64,000 bases of DNA from Aurantiochytrium sp. KH105 (taxonomy: Eukaryota > Sar > Bigyra > Thraustochytrida > Thraustochytriidae), in assembly GCA_003116975.1 (NCBI GenBank), contig BGKB01000046.1, positions 310,001 to 374,000 of the forward strand. The letters are read 5' to 3'. Each line of letters starts with the position of its first letter. The stretch's first letter is position 1. Both the position numbers and the translations under genes were made by a program. Below, one piece after another: positions 39,413-48,104 of the stretch. Below the pieces are notes generated by a model, which was given only the letters and a program-made list of their open reading frames with translations, ran no database searches and had not been told where the DNA came from.

Positions 39413-40936
39413 ATGGCATCCTTCTTGCGACGCGGACCCAAGTCCCCCAAAGCTGCGGAAAGTCAAGAGGATTTCACCTCCGGCAACCTTGGCTTGACTG
39501 TAGATGTCACGCCCAAGAATGGTCGGGCGCCAGCCAAGCAACAAGCGAGCGACGCCCTTTGCCTCAGTACGGTGGAGATCGAGTCCAAGGACAGCTTTGC
39601 AGATCTCATCTCCCCGATGACGCCGTCGGCTCTGTCCCCTTCTTCGAGACGGTCAAAGTCGCGCTCTCGCTGGACAAAGTCCGAACGCGAAGCGCTGCAG
39701 TCGCTGGACTTCTTCAACGAGACGCAGCGCAAAGCCCTCGAAGAAATGCGAGAAAACTGTGCGAGCGATCTAGCGGCTGCCGGCTTGTCCATCGATGAAG
39801 GAGCCGAAGCCGACATCGTCAATGTTCGCATGCTTCGCTTTCTGCGCGGACACAAGTTTGATATGAAGACAGCTTGTCAAATGTACACGGACATGGTGGC
39901 ATGGCGCAAGGCCGAAAGCATTGACGCAATCCGCGAAGAAATCAAGCAAAGCGAGCTTCGCCCCGCAGACTTTCCGCATCATGGCAGAGTTGTTCGCTTT
40001 CTTCCTGTGCATCATGACCATGGCTTTGATCTCCAAGGGAGGCCCATTCAGATCGAGCTTCTCGGTCGCATTGACACTAAAAAGCTTCTCAGTAGCTTCC
40101 ACGAGAAGGAGTTTCTTCGCCACCACATTTACTCGATGGAATACACTTCCATGAAGATCGAGCGCTTGTCACAAGAGCGTCAAACTCTCGTTCGCACCGT
40201 GCTCATCTTCGACCTCGCCGGTCTTGGAATGAGCCACATGCACAAGCCAGCCATGGATCTCCTTCAAAAGGCATTAAAAATCACGCAGGACTACTACCCG
40301 GAGTCTATGCACTGTTGCTACATCATCAACGCGCCAAAGGTTTTCTCCGTCCTTTGGCAGGTCATCAAGCCGCTGTTGGCGGAGCGCACTGTACGCAAGA
40401 TTCAAGTTCTTGGAAGCTCGTACACGAGCGAGCTCCTCAAGAGTATCCCACCCGATAGCATTCCAGCCTCTCTCGGTGGGGGCCGCGCCGACGAGTGGCC
40501 CCTTGTATTCGACAAAGCCGAAGCGTCTCGCGTCAACGATGACTATGAGACTCTTACGCTAGCCAAAGGAGAATCTCGGACCCTCAAGATTCTCGTGGCC
40601 AGCGACTCGTACGTTGCTTGGGGATTCTACGTTCACGCTGGCGACATTTCCTTTGCATGTGCGTTTGAGGAACACGCGTCATCATCACAAGACAGGAAGG
40701 ATTCTGCATCCGCCATAACCCAGAGCGAGCACAATGGCAAGCACGAGTCGCTTGGAAATTCCTTCGATGCGCCGCGGCCGGGTACCTTGCTCCTCACCTT
40801 TGACAATTCATCGTCGTGGATAAAGGGCAAGACAATTTCGTACTACGTCTGTGTGGCACCAAGAGCTGTACGTCACGAGCTCGATAGTCCTCGCAACGGT
40901 CGTCTTCGTCAATTCTTCACCGACTCGATCAACTAA
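39413..40936 (+). CDS. SEC14-like phospholipid-transfer protein with GOLD domain
   Basis: Predicted protein of 507 residues. SEC14-family proteins bind and exchange phosphatidylinositol and other lipids between membranes. A Ser-rich N-terminus is followed by a CRAL-TRIO N-terminal helical domain (about 90-165; MLRFLRGHKFDMKTA is typical), the CRAL-TRIO lipid-binding domain (about 175-345; QGRPIQIE, VLIFDLAGLGMSHM, QDYYPESMHCCYIINAPKVF, LPASLGG-type ending IPASLGGGR) and a C-terminal GOLD beta-sandwich (about 370-500). The last starts near LTLAKGES and contains WGFYVHAGDISFACAF and a gap-filled loop. The architecture matches animal SEC14L and plant patellins. The start at 39413 (MASFLRRG...) follows a leader-like extension. 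It is divergent from URI1. Confidence 0.9.
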   Translation: MASFLRRGPKSPKAAESQEDFTSGNLGLTVDVTPKNGRAPAKQQASDALCLSTVEIESKDSFADLISPMTPSALSPSSRRSKSRSRWTKSEREALQSLDFFNETQRKALEEMRENCASDLAAAGLSIDEGAEADIVNVRMLRFLRGHKFDMKTACQMYTDMVAWRKAESIDAIREEIKQSELRPADFPHHGRVVRFLPVHHDHGFDLQGRPIQIELLGRIDTKKLLSSFHEKEFLRHHIYSMEYTSMKIERLSQERQTLVRTVLIFDLAGLGMSHMHKPAMDLLQKALKITQDYYPESMHCCYIINAPKVFSVLWQVIKPLLAERTVRKIQVLGSSYTSELLKSIPPDSIPASLGGGRADEWPLVFDKAEASRVNDDYETLTLAKGESRTLKILVASDSYVAWGFYVHAGDISFACAFEEHASSSQDRKDSASAITQSEHNGKHESLGNSFDAPRPGTLLLTFDNSSSWIKGKTISYYVCVAPRAVRHELDSPRNGRLRQFFTDSIN

Positions 40937-41217
40937 CAAGATAAAAAAGGGGTCAAGAAAGAAAGAAAATGCGCGCTTTTCAATGGTGATGTATCAAAGG
41001 AGACCAACATAAAAATTTCCAGAGGCTGTTTTGGTGAAGGCTTGTCTCGTATGGGTGACTTTCTTGAATGTCTTGTGCAAAGATCTAACCGAATCAGAAA
41101 TCTTGACGCATGATGTGAACATCGAGGTCGTTCTTCGCCGCTTGAAACGACTCTAACGAGACAAAAACTATCTTTTTCCTACCTACGGACGCAACATTTC
41201 GCACCAGCATCAAAAAG
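40937..41217. other. Convergent 3' intergenic region
   Basis: 281 bp between SEC14-GOLD and the coiled-coil gene, AT-rich. Holds both 3' ends. Confidence 0.4.
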
Positions 41218-43584
41218 TCAATGAGCTGTCAATGACTGCTGGGCGAGGGCACGATTGAGCTCGGCAATCTTTGTGCTCATGACTTGCTCATGATCGTGCG
41301 TAATGCGCATGATGCGTTCGCTGGCTTTGGCACGTTCGTGTCCGAAACGCTGGTCCAAACGCCTCCGCTCTTTTTCCGATTTGGTCTTTTTCACGAGTGA
41401 CTCGCGTCTTCGCTCGTTGGCTTGCTCCTCCTCAAGAATGCTAAGCAAATGCATATTCTGTTTCCGCTTGAGCGCCTTGATCTCCTCTTCGATGCGAGCG
41501 CGAGGATCTGACGGAGGCTTGGGAGCCGCAGACCTTTTCGTCTTCTTTTTCTTCGCCAAAGGCGAGGGCGATCGTTTCGACGCGCGCCATGCCTGAGAGG
41601 TCTGCTGCGAGTGAGACTTTCCTTTGCCCTGAGGATAGTCTGTGTTCGGGGCCCTTGGGTTTCGCTGCTGCTGCGTCAAAGGCGCAGCACCATCGCCATT
41701 GTCAATTCTCGACATATCCGCATCGAGGTTGTCAGACTCGTGTCCCGCACTAAGAAGTGAATCGTCGGAACGTTGAGAAGTATTCTGGCTCGCTGCAGCT
41801 TTTCGAGGCGCTGCAGGAGCGCTCCGAGCGGCAGCCGAGGCTGGCCTCTTGCTTTGCCTTGGCACAGTCGTCAACGCGGTCTTGCTGCGATGAGTAGGCG
41901 TTCGCGAGGAGTGCACCTGCGGCAGTGAGGTTGGCGACGGCGTGCCGGCAAGACCGAGGTCCATGCCGCGCAGCTCTTTGGGCAAGACGAGCTTCCCCGT
42001 GGCCCGCATGAGATCAAAGGTCTTGACGATCTCCTTTTTTTGCTTGTCGGCCTCAATACGCTGTTGTTTGCGCATGACAATAAGTTTCTCTCGCTGTTCT
42101 CGAATCTGGGCGGCCCGCTCGCCCTCGCGCTGAATCTTGTCCATGATTCGTTTGCGCTTGTGCTCCTCCATACGCCGTTTTCGCTCAATAAGCTCGACAC
42201 GGTCCTGCTCGCGAAGACGGGCGAGTTCTTCCTGAACTGCATTTGTGGTTTTCTCCCGTGCCTTGCGTCGAGCCACGGCGGCCTCTTTTTGCTGCCGCTT
42301 CCGAAAAATAGCATTGCATTTGGCTCGCTGTGCGTTCATCATTTGCTGGTAGGCACGACGACGCGCATCGTCTCGCTCTCGAGACTCGCGAGCTTTTTGG
42401 CGGTTCTGGAATTCCTCATCCATTTTGCGACGCAAAAGGCGCTGAGCGGTTTGCTTTTCGAGGTCTTCGGCCCTTTGCCGCCGCTCCTCAGCGTGTTGCT
42501 CCATCTGCTGTCGTGTGCGCTCAATGAGAGCAGCCTTTTCGGCGGCACGGTCCTGCGCTTCTTGGCGTTCTTGCTCACGTCTGTTCTGAAAGGCCTCTTG
42601 TCTGGCTTCCGCGGATTTCTGCTTGCGCGCGTAGTCCTCGCGCTGTTCTTCAAGAATGCGTTCTTGGTTTTGCATGGCGGTTTTCACGCGCTGTGTCTGC
42701 TCCATTCGTTTGAGCTCGTTTTCATGCGCGAGGGCTGCTCGTTTGGCTTCGAGGGCGGCTTGGCGCTCTCGTTGCTTTCGGTCCATGTTCTTCTTCTTTT
42801 GCAAGAGCTCCTGTTGCTGCGCTTCGAAAATCTTGCGTGTTGCTTCCATCCGTCTTCGCTGTCGCTCGGCTTGCACCTCCTCACGTCGCCGAGCGTCTCG
42901 CCGTCGCTGGATTTCCTGCTGTTGCTCAAGCTCTGCCTGCAGTTTGGCCGCTTTGGCTTCTTTGGCAATAAGAATTCGCCGCTGCTTTTCCTCCTCGCGC
43001 TCACGTTCGAGCTTTTCTTGGTCCTTTTTGGCGCGACGCGCCTCGTCTTCGGCTTGTCGCTGACGTTTGAGCCGCTCCTTTTCACGTTTTGCAGCTGCTT
43101 CGCGCTCCATTTTGGCCTCATTTTCCTTGTGTTGCTGCGCCATGCGCATTTCGTATGCAAGAAGTTGTTGGATGTCCTGCTTTTGCCGCTCTTTGAGCCG
43201 CTCGAGCTGTGCTTGCTCTTTCCGCAGCAAGGCTGCGTCCCGCACGTCCGCGTCTTGTTCTTCGGCGGCCCCTGCGCGCTGCACGAGCTCTTGAGCGCGT
43301 ACGCGCATCGCCTCCTCATGAATGATCTTTTCGTGTTCTTCCAACACAATGCGGATTTTCTCGCGTCGCTTTCGGACAAAGTGCTCATAGCGAACCTCTT
43401 GCACGGCCGCCTCGAGGCCCTCCTCGGCGAATGATGCAAGGCTTCTCCATTCGAGCTCCTCGGGCAAAAGACCTGCGCGTGCGCACGCTTCAAGGGTCGT
43501 GTCGCCGTTCAAATCCAGCATCGGCGCATCGTCGAGCGCAGCGCTCGAGTGCTCTGTCATTTCTGCTCGCGAGCTGCTGCGCAA
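41218..43584 (-). CDS. Long charged coiled-coil protein, possibly ciliary or centrosomal
   Basis: Predicted protein of 788 residues; specific family not recognised. A short N-terminal block (TTLEACARAGLLPEELEWRS) precedes an almost continuous Glu/Arg/Lys/Gln-rich coiled coil over about residues 70-540. This is followed by a Ser/Pro/Ala-rich disordered linker (about 545-690) with basic clusters (KKKKTKRS), and a second coiled coil (about 695-788, MHLLSILEEEQANERRRESL). The helical N-terminal block plus long Arg/Glu coiled coil resembles many flagellar and basal-body proteins, which fits the flagellated zoospores of thraustochytrids, but this is inference. Start 43584 or the Met at 43560. It shares a divergent 0.6-kb promoter region with GPN2. 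Confidence 0.75.
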   Translation of the reverse strand: MRSSSRAEMTEHSSAALDDAPMLDLNGDTTLEACARAGLLPEELEWRSLASFAEEGLEAAVQEVRYEHFVRKRREKIRIVLEEHEKIIHEEAMRVRAQELVQRAGAAEEQDADVRDAALLRKEQAQLERLKERQKQDIQQLLAYEMRMAQQHKENEAKMEREAAAKREKERLKRQRQAEDEARRAKKDQEKLEREREEEKQRRILIAKEAKAAKLQAELEQQQEIQRRRDARRREEVQAERQRRRMEATRKIFEAQQQELLQKKKNMDRKQRERQAALEAKRAALAHENELKRMEQTQRVKTAMQNQERILEEQREDYARKQKSAEARQEAFQNRREQERQEAQDRAAEKAALIERTRQQMEQHAEERRQRAEDLEKQTAQRLLRRKMDEEFQNRQKARESRERDDARRRAYQQMMNAQRAKCNAIFRKRQQKEAAVARRKAREKTTNAVQEELARLREQDRVELIERKRRMEEHKRKRIMDKIQREGERAAQIREQREKLIVMRKQQRIEADKQKKEIVKTFDLMRATGKLVLPKELRGMDLGLAGTPSPTSLPQVHSSRTPTHRSKTALTTVPRQSKRPASAAARSAPAAPRKAAASQNTSQRSDDSLLSAGHESDNLDADMSRIDNGDGAAPLTQQQRNPRAPNTDYPQGKGKSHSQQTSQAWRASKRSPSPLAKKKKTKRSAAPKPPSDPRARIEEEIKALKRKQNMHLLSILEEEQANERRRESLVKKTKSEKERRRLDQRFGHERAKASERIMRITHDHEQVMSTKIAELNRALAQQSLTAH

Positions 43585-44218
43585 TAATGGCCTCTACGAC
43601 GGACGATACTCCTCGCGAGCAGAGAGGGCGAGCGCGACTCGATCAAGCAATGCTTCTCGCGCAGGCCTGCGGCGGTGAATTGCTCGGCTGCCACCGCCAC
43701 GCGATCCAAAGCCAGGCTGCCCGACCTTTTTGCACGAGAATAAAATTGACAGGTCGACCAATCGAACGATCGGTTCTACTCAGGCAGATTTCATTCAAGT
43801 AGCTTGCGTTTCTTCGCCTGCCTCTGTGCCTAGTAGAATGCACGTTCGCCCTCAAGCTGCCTTTTCTTTCACGCTTGCTTGTTTGTTCAAAAATAAAACA
43901 TCAGCCAGTTCAAAGTTCCTACAGACCGCGCGCGTGCCATGGTGCACACCGCCCTTCACAAGGGGCACCGTCTTTACTCGCATGTCAATGTGGTGGTACG
44001 AACTCCATTTGTCTCCGGACCCGAGACGCTCTCAATCTCGGACTTGGACTCGGAACTTCGGAAAGCCGCCCGTAACGGATCTTCTCCTTGGTGCACACCT
44101 TCAAGGCGGGGACCCCTTACGAGGACCCCTTTTTATCTCGAGAGTGGTGGGCTTGCTTGCGCTTGGCTTGCTTGGTCTCGCAGAGCCAGAAGAAAAAGCC
44201 AAGACATACTGCGCGACC
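43585..44218. other. Divergent intergenic region, coiled-coil gene to GPN2
   Basis: 634 bp, presumably a bidirectional promoter. No distinct element identified. Confidence 0.45.
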
Positions 44219-45573
44219 ATGACTCACGTAGAGGAGGATGAGGAGCTGATCGCGTGGGGCCAAGTGCTCGTGGGGCCGCCGGGCTCGGGGAAGAGCACGT
44301 ACTGCCGCGGCATGAGGGACTTTCTCAGGGATATTGATAGGTAGGTCGGCGCGCTATACTCTCTCCTTTTCCTGCATGATCATCAGACGGCCGGCCACCT
44401 TCTTCTCGGCGCGTAAACGCGCTGCGGTCCATGCGCTGTGAAATAAGGGAGGCACGGACGGCGGGCCAGCTCGCGAAGCAAGCTGTGTCTCCATTTTCTC
44501 CAGGAGTCTGAGACGCAGTGCGACCTCGGGAATGCTCTGGAAAACTGACGACGCTAAATTGTGACGCATGATGCCCCTCTCGATGCGCCCTGGCGCCCGC
44601 TTGCGTCGCGAGTAGAGACGTAATGATCGTGAATCTTGATCCAGCAAATGAGGACACATCCTACGAAGCTGAAGCCGACATCGCAGATTTGATTAGACTC
44701 GAGGACGCCATGGAAGAGCTCAATCTAGGTCCGAACGGCGGCATCATTTATTGTCTCGAGTTCCTGGAGACCAACATAGAGTGGCTTTTGGACAATTTGC
44801 GCAAGGCTATGCGAGGCAAAGCGCGCCCATACTTTCTGTTCGACTTGCCAGGTCAAGTGGAAATATCGACTCACCATGAGTCCTTGCGGAACGTCATGAC
44901 GCGTCTGATCAAGGAACTGGATTTGCGACTCACTGCCGTGCATCTTATCGACGCCTATCACTGTTCCGATCCAAGCAAGTACATTGCCGCTGTATTCCTT
45001 GCTCTTTCGGCAATGCTGCGTCTGGAGATGCCCCATGTAAACGTCTTATCAAAGATTGACCTCGTGGAAAATTACGGCGCGCTCGATTTTGGCCTCGAGT
45101 TTTATGCAACGGCGCAAGACCTCGGGCATTTGCTTCCGCTTCTCAGGCTTAACGACGGACGCGCTGGCTCCAAGACGCAGCCACCGTCGGTGCAAGACGC
45201 TGCTGCTGCTGCTGCTGCTGCTGCTGCAGCTTCTGCAGAGACAGATCGAGATCCAGATGCAGAGACAGATGCAAAGAACATGAATATGGATGAGTCCGCA
45301 ACTGCTGAAAGTGTATCCAAGGTATCAGGATTTCACAAAAAGTTTGGCGAGCTCAACGAGGCTCTGGTCAATCTCATCGATCAGTATAGCCTTGTTGCCT
45401 TCCATCCTCTCAACATCCAAGACCGTACAAGCGTGGCTCGCCTCGTCAAGCACATTGATGTAACGAACGGCTTTCACGAAAGTATGACAAATGACGAACT
45501 TTCTCTTTTCGAGGAGATCGCCCCACTTGACTATGCTGACTTGCAGGAGAAGTACTTTGCGCCATCGCCGTAA
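44219..45573 (+). CDS. GPN2: GPN-loop GTPase 2, two exons
   Basis: Join of exon 1 (44219-44340) and exon 2 (44616-45573), giving 359 residues. GPN GTPases act in the assembly and nuclear import of RNA polymerase II. Exon 1 supplies the P-loop GPPGSGKSTYCRG, absent from the exon-2 frame that begins at its own Met. The codon AG|A spans the junction, so the protein reads RDIDRDVMIVNLDPANED. Exon 2 holds the defining GPN loop (LGPNGGIIYC), the G3-type FDLPGQVE, LTAVHLIDAYHCSD, the base-recognition NVLSKIDLVE, and the C-terminal FHPLNIQD and QEKYFAPS, all typical of GPN2. An insert at about 225-265 includes a run of about ten Ala encoded by a CTG-register repeat, followed by an acidic stretch. Confidence 0.92.
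44341..44615 (+). other. Intron of GPN2
   Basis: 275 bp, GT-AG: donor GATAG|GTAGGTCGG, acceptor CGAGTAG|AGACG. Phase 2. A branch-like AAAACTGACGA lies about 68 nt before the acceptor and is almost the same as in the TMEM42-like intron. Confidence 0.85.
45200..45228. repeat. Coding CTG/GCT trinucleotide repeat
   Basis: Nine to ten gct codons in GPN2, giving a polyalanine run in a variable insert. Confidence 0.95.
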
Positions 45574-46179
45574 ACATCCACTTTGGCACATTTCTTTGTA
45601 GAAAGCTTCAGTCAGACAACTAAGGTGGGCGCAGCGCTGCATGGATAGCGACTGCGCATATGCGCATTGCATTGAAGAGCCAAAGAGCTTCATGCCAAGA
45701 CTGCAAGACCAACTTGCTGCTGAAAAGCAAACGATTGTGAACAAAATTATCAGAGGAGGTCAGATTTTGGATTTTATTTGGAGAATTTCAGGCCGGCATG
45801 CAGGGCTGCTTCGCAAGACGAATGGCCGCTAAATATTGTTTTCCTGCAATTCGTTGCGCTCAGGTCTACGTGTAAGAATGAGAGATTCGCATCATTTTAT
45901 GTGTTCATTTTCTTTTCTTATTTCCCATGCTCGATGCAAACAACTTGTCCATGCAGGACGGCGCTCAGATCATTCTCTCGTTGCAGGCAAGTCGCAATAC
46001 GCTCTGGGTCGCAGACTTTGAACGCGCCTTCGAAAGATCAATGCATGACGCCTGACCTCTGGACCGTGAAGTGTCTCGGACGCGAGAACTCGGCAAGGCA
46101 AGGCAAGACTGGGACCATGGGCTTTCAACTTGTGTAACGGCTTTGGGGCGCGTCTTGCATTCTCGCGCGTCAAGCAAGT
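45574..46179. other. Intergenic region, GPN2 to coiled-coil gene
   Basis: 606 bp. Holds the GPN2 3' UTR and the promoter of the next gene. No further feature recognised. Confidence 0.4.
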
Positions 46180-47895
46180 ATGGGCAACCAAAGCGACAAC
46201 GATCCCAACCAGCCAGCCAGCCCGAAGGGGGAACGCGACGAGCGAGCTGCGAGCTGCAAAATGCGCACTACTCGTACACGCCCGAGCGTAGACGCACAAG
46301 CAGGCTGGAACCGGGCATCAGGGCGCACAACAACGACTCGCAAGGCAGACGTGCCTCGGCGTGCAGCAAGATCGCAACGCAGCAGCAGCAGCGCAAGCTC
46401 GGTGCCAGGATCCCGTGCTGTGCAGCAGACATCAGGGTCACCGTCGCGGACGCGAGAAAGCAGCCTCGGTCGAAGAAGCTCGCGCGAATCGAACGTGGAC
46501 GTCAACTATGTTGAGTCGCTAAAGGAACAGCTCTCGTACCTGGAAATGGAGTGTGCTGTCCTCAAGAGCTCATTTCAGCAAGGCAGCGGCAAAGCACAGT
46601 CTGTGATCTCCACGCGGTCGTGTGTCGATGGCTCTCTTTCTGAGCTGACTGACAGATGTCGGCAGCTCGAGGCCGAACACCGCGCAGAACTTCGGCAACG
46701 AGAAAGCGAGCACGGAGCGCTGCTGCGAGAGATTTCAGATTTACGCACAGAGGTCGAATGCAGGAAAGAGGAGCAGCGTCTTGTTCGCAAGCGTGCAGAG
46801 GATGTGGCCAGCGAGCGAGCTGCTAGTCTCGAGCGTGAGTGCGCTCGTCTTGCCAAAGAGCTTGTCGGGCAGCAGGGCGCCAAGGAGAGCCTGGAGGCGG
46901 CCCTCGCGGCCCAAAAGCGAGCCGAAGAAGGCTTCGAGACTGAGCGCGCTCGGCGTGAGGCTTCGGAGACGCGACTAGAAGCTCGTGTGGAGGAGCTGAG
47001 CACGATGCTTGCAGCCTCACAGGCACGGGTGACCGAACTCGAAGGATCTTGTGGCGTGGACCGTGTCAGGCTCGCCGAACTTGAGGAAAAACATGCATCC
47101 TTTTCCAGCGACACTGACGCTCTGCGCGCCCGAACAGAGGCCGCAGAAGAGAATGCTAAGCAACTGAATGCAGAGCTGGCTCGCACGCGCAATCATCTGC
47201 AAAAGGCACAAGAACGTGCCGAAGCTCTTGCGGAGGAGAACGACCAGCTTGTCGAAGCGAATGCTGATCTTCACGAAAATCTTCGCAAGCTACAGCACCA
47301 ACTGAGTGGGTCTGCTGGCCGCGAGGCCGATGCTACGGCACAGCGAGATGCAGCGCTGAAACAAGCTGCCACACAAGAGGTCCAGCACGCGACCATGAAG
47401 CAGGAGCTCGAACGAGAACAGCGGTTCCTCGAAACAGAGATGTCTCGGCATCGACGGGAATCTGAAGCCTTTGCTGAAGCACGCGCTCGCGTTGATATTC
47501 TTGAGACAAAACTTCGTTCTCGAGCCCAAGCCCAGGCGGATGAAGAGGCGCACCGTAAACGCCTTGAAGAGCACATGGCGCAGCTGGTTTTGCAAACATC
47601 GTCCTTGAAGGCACAGCTTGAGGCCGCTCACGTGCAGGTCGAGGAAGCAGAAGGCCGCGCTCTTGAGTCTGAGCAAGCTCGCGTTTGGGCCATGCAAGGC
47701 AATGACGCGGAAATGCGAAACGAGCGCGACGAGGATAGCGCAACGCGCATTGATATTGACGAACTTCAACATCTCATGCAGAATCAAATCGCTGCCACCT
47801 TGGGCTCTTTTCTCGGGAAACGAGAGCGCTCGCTGACGCAGCGAGCCAACAATGACTCTTCACCGGGACAGATCGAGGGTAAGGGCGATGTGTGA
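46180..47895 (+). CDS. Coiled-coil protein of unknown function
   Basis: Predicted protein of 571 residues; not recognised. Residues 1-110 are polar and Ser/Arg-rich, probably disordered. A short block with NYVESLKEQLSYLEMEC (about 109-125) introduces a long coiled coil that continues to about residue 520, with heptads rich in Leu, Ala, Glu, Arg and Gln and no obvious catalytic motif. The tail (DIDELQHLMQNQIAATLGS) is a conserved-looking short helix. Proteins with a leading N-Y-V-E-S-L-K-type block and a long coiled coil occur among basal-body, IFT and centrosomal proteins, but no assignment is safe. It is on the same strand as GPN2 and convergent with the LRR gene, 209 bp away. Confidence 0.72.
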   Translation: MGNQSDNDPNQPASPKGERDERAASCKMRTTRTRPSVDAQAGWNRASGRTTTTRKADVPRRAARSQRSSSSASSVPGSRAVQQTSGSPSRTRESSLGRRSSRESNVDVNYVESLKEQLSYLEMECAVLKSSFQQGSGKAQSVISTRSCVDGSLSELTDRCRQLEAEHRAELRQRESEHGALLREISDLRTEVECRKEEQRLVRKRAEDVASERAASLERECARLAKELVGQQGAKESLEAALAAQKRAEEGFETERARREASETRLEARVEELSTMLAASQARVTELEGSCGVDRVRLAELEEKHASFSSDTDALRARTEAAEENAKQLNAELARTRNHLQKAQERAEALAEENDQLVEANADLHENLRKLQHQLSGSAGREADATAQRDAALKQAATQEVQHATMKQELEREQRFLETEMSRHRRESEAFAEARARVDILETKLRSRAQAQADEEAHRKRLEEHMAQLVLQTSSLKAQLEAAHVQVEEAEGRALESEQARVWAMQGNDAEMRNERDEDSATRIDIDELQHLMQNQIAATLGSFLGKRERSLTQRANNDSSPGQIEGKGDV

Positions 47896-48104
47896 AACGA
47901 TTCGTAAAAAAGCAAACAGTGTACATTTTCACGATTGGCGTCTTCAGCTTCTTCAACATCTTGGCATTGCGAAGCACTGAAATCGTAAACTGAAAGGCCT
48001 GATGCGAGCTCGCCAAAATATTTATTGCAACTTGTAGTACCATGCTACATTTTTCTCATGCCGCATACATTTCATTTCCGTGTGTTCTGATAGGAAGTGT
48101 TTGT

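Noticed and set aside
42040..43434. 464-codon plus-strand frame opposite the coiled-coil gene
   Set aside because: It is the mirror of Glu/Lys/Arg-rich coiled-coil codons, which read as Leu/Phe-rich sequence antisense. No membrane-protein family matches.
44623..45573. GPN2 as a single-exon gene starting at its internal Met
   Set aside because: That form would lack the P-loop. An upstream exon with GPPGSGKST and correct splice sites restores it.
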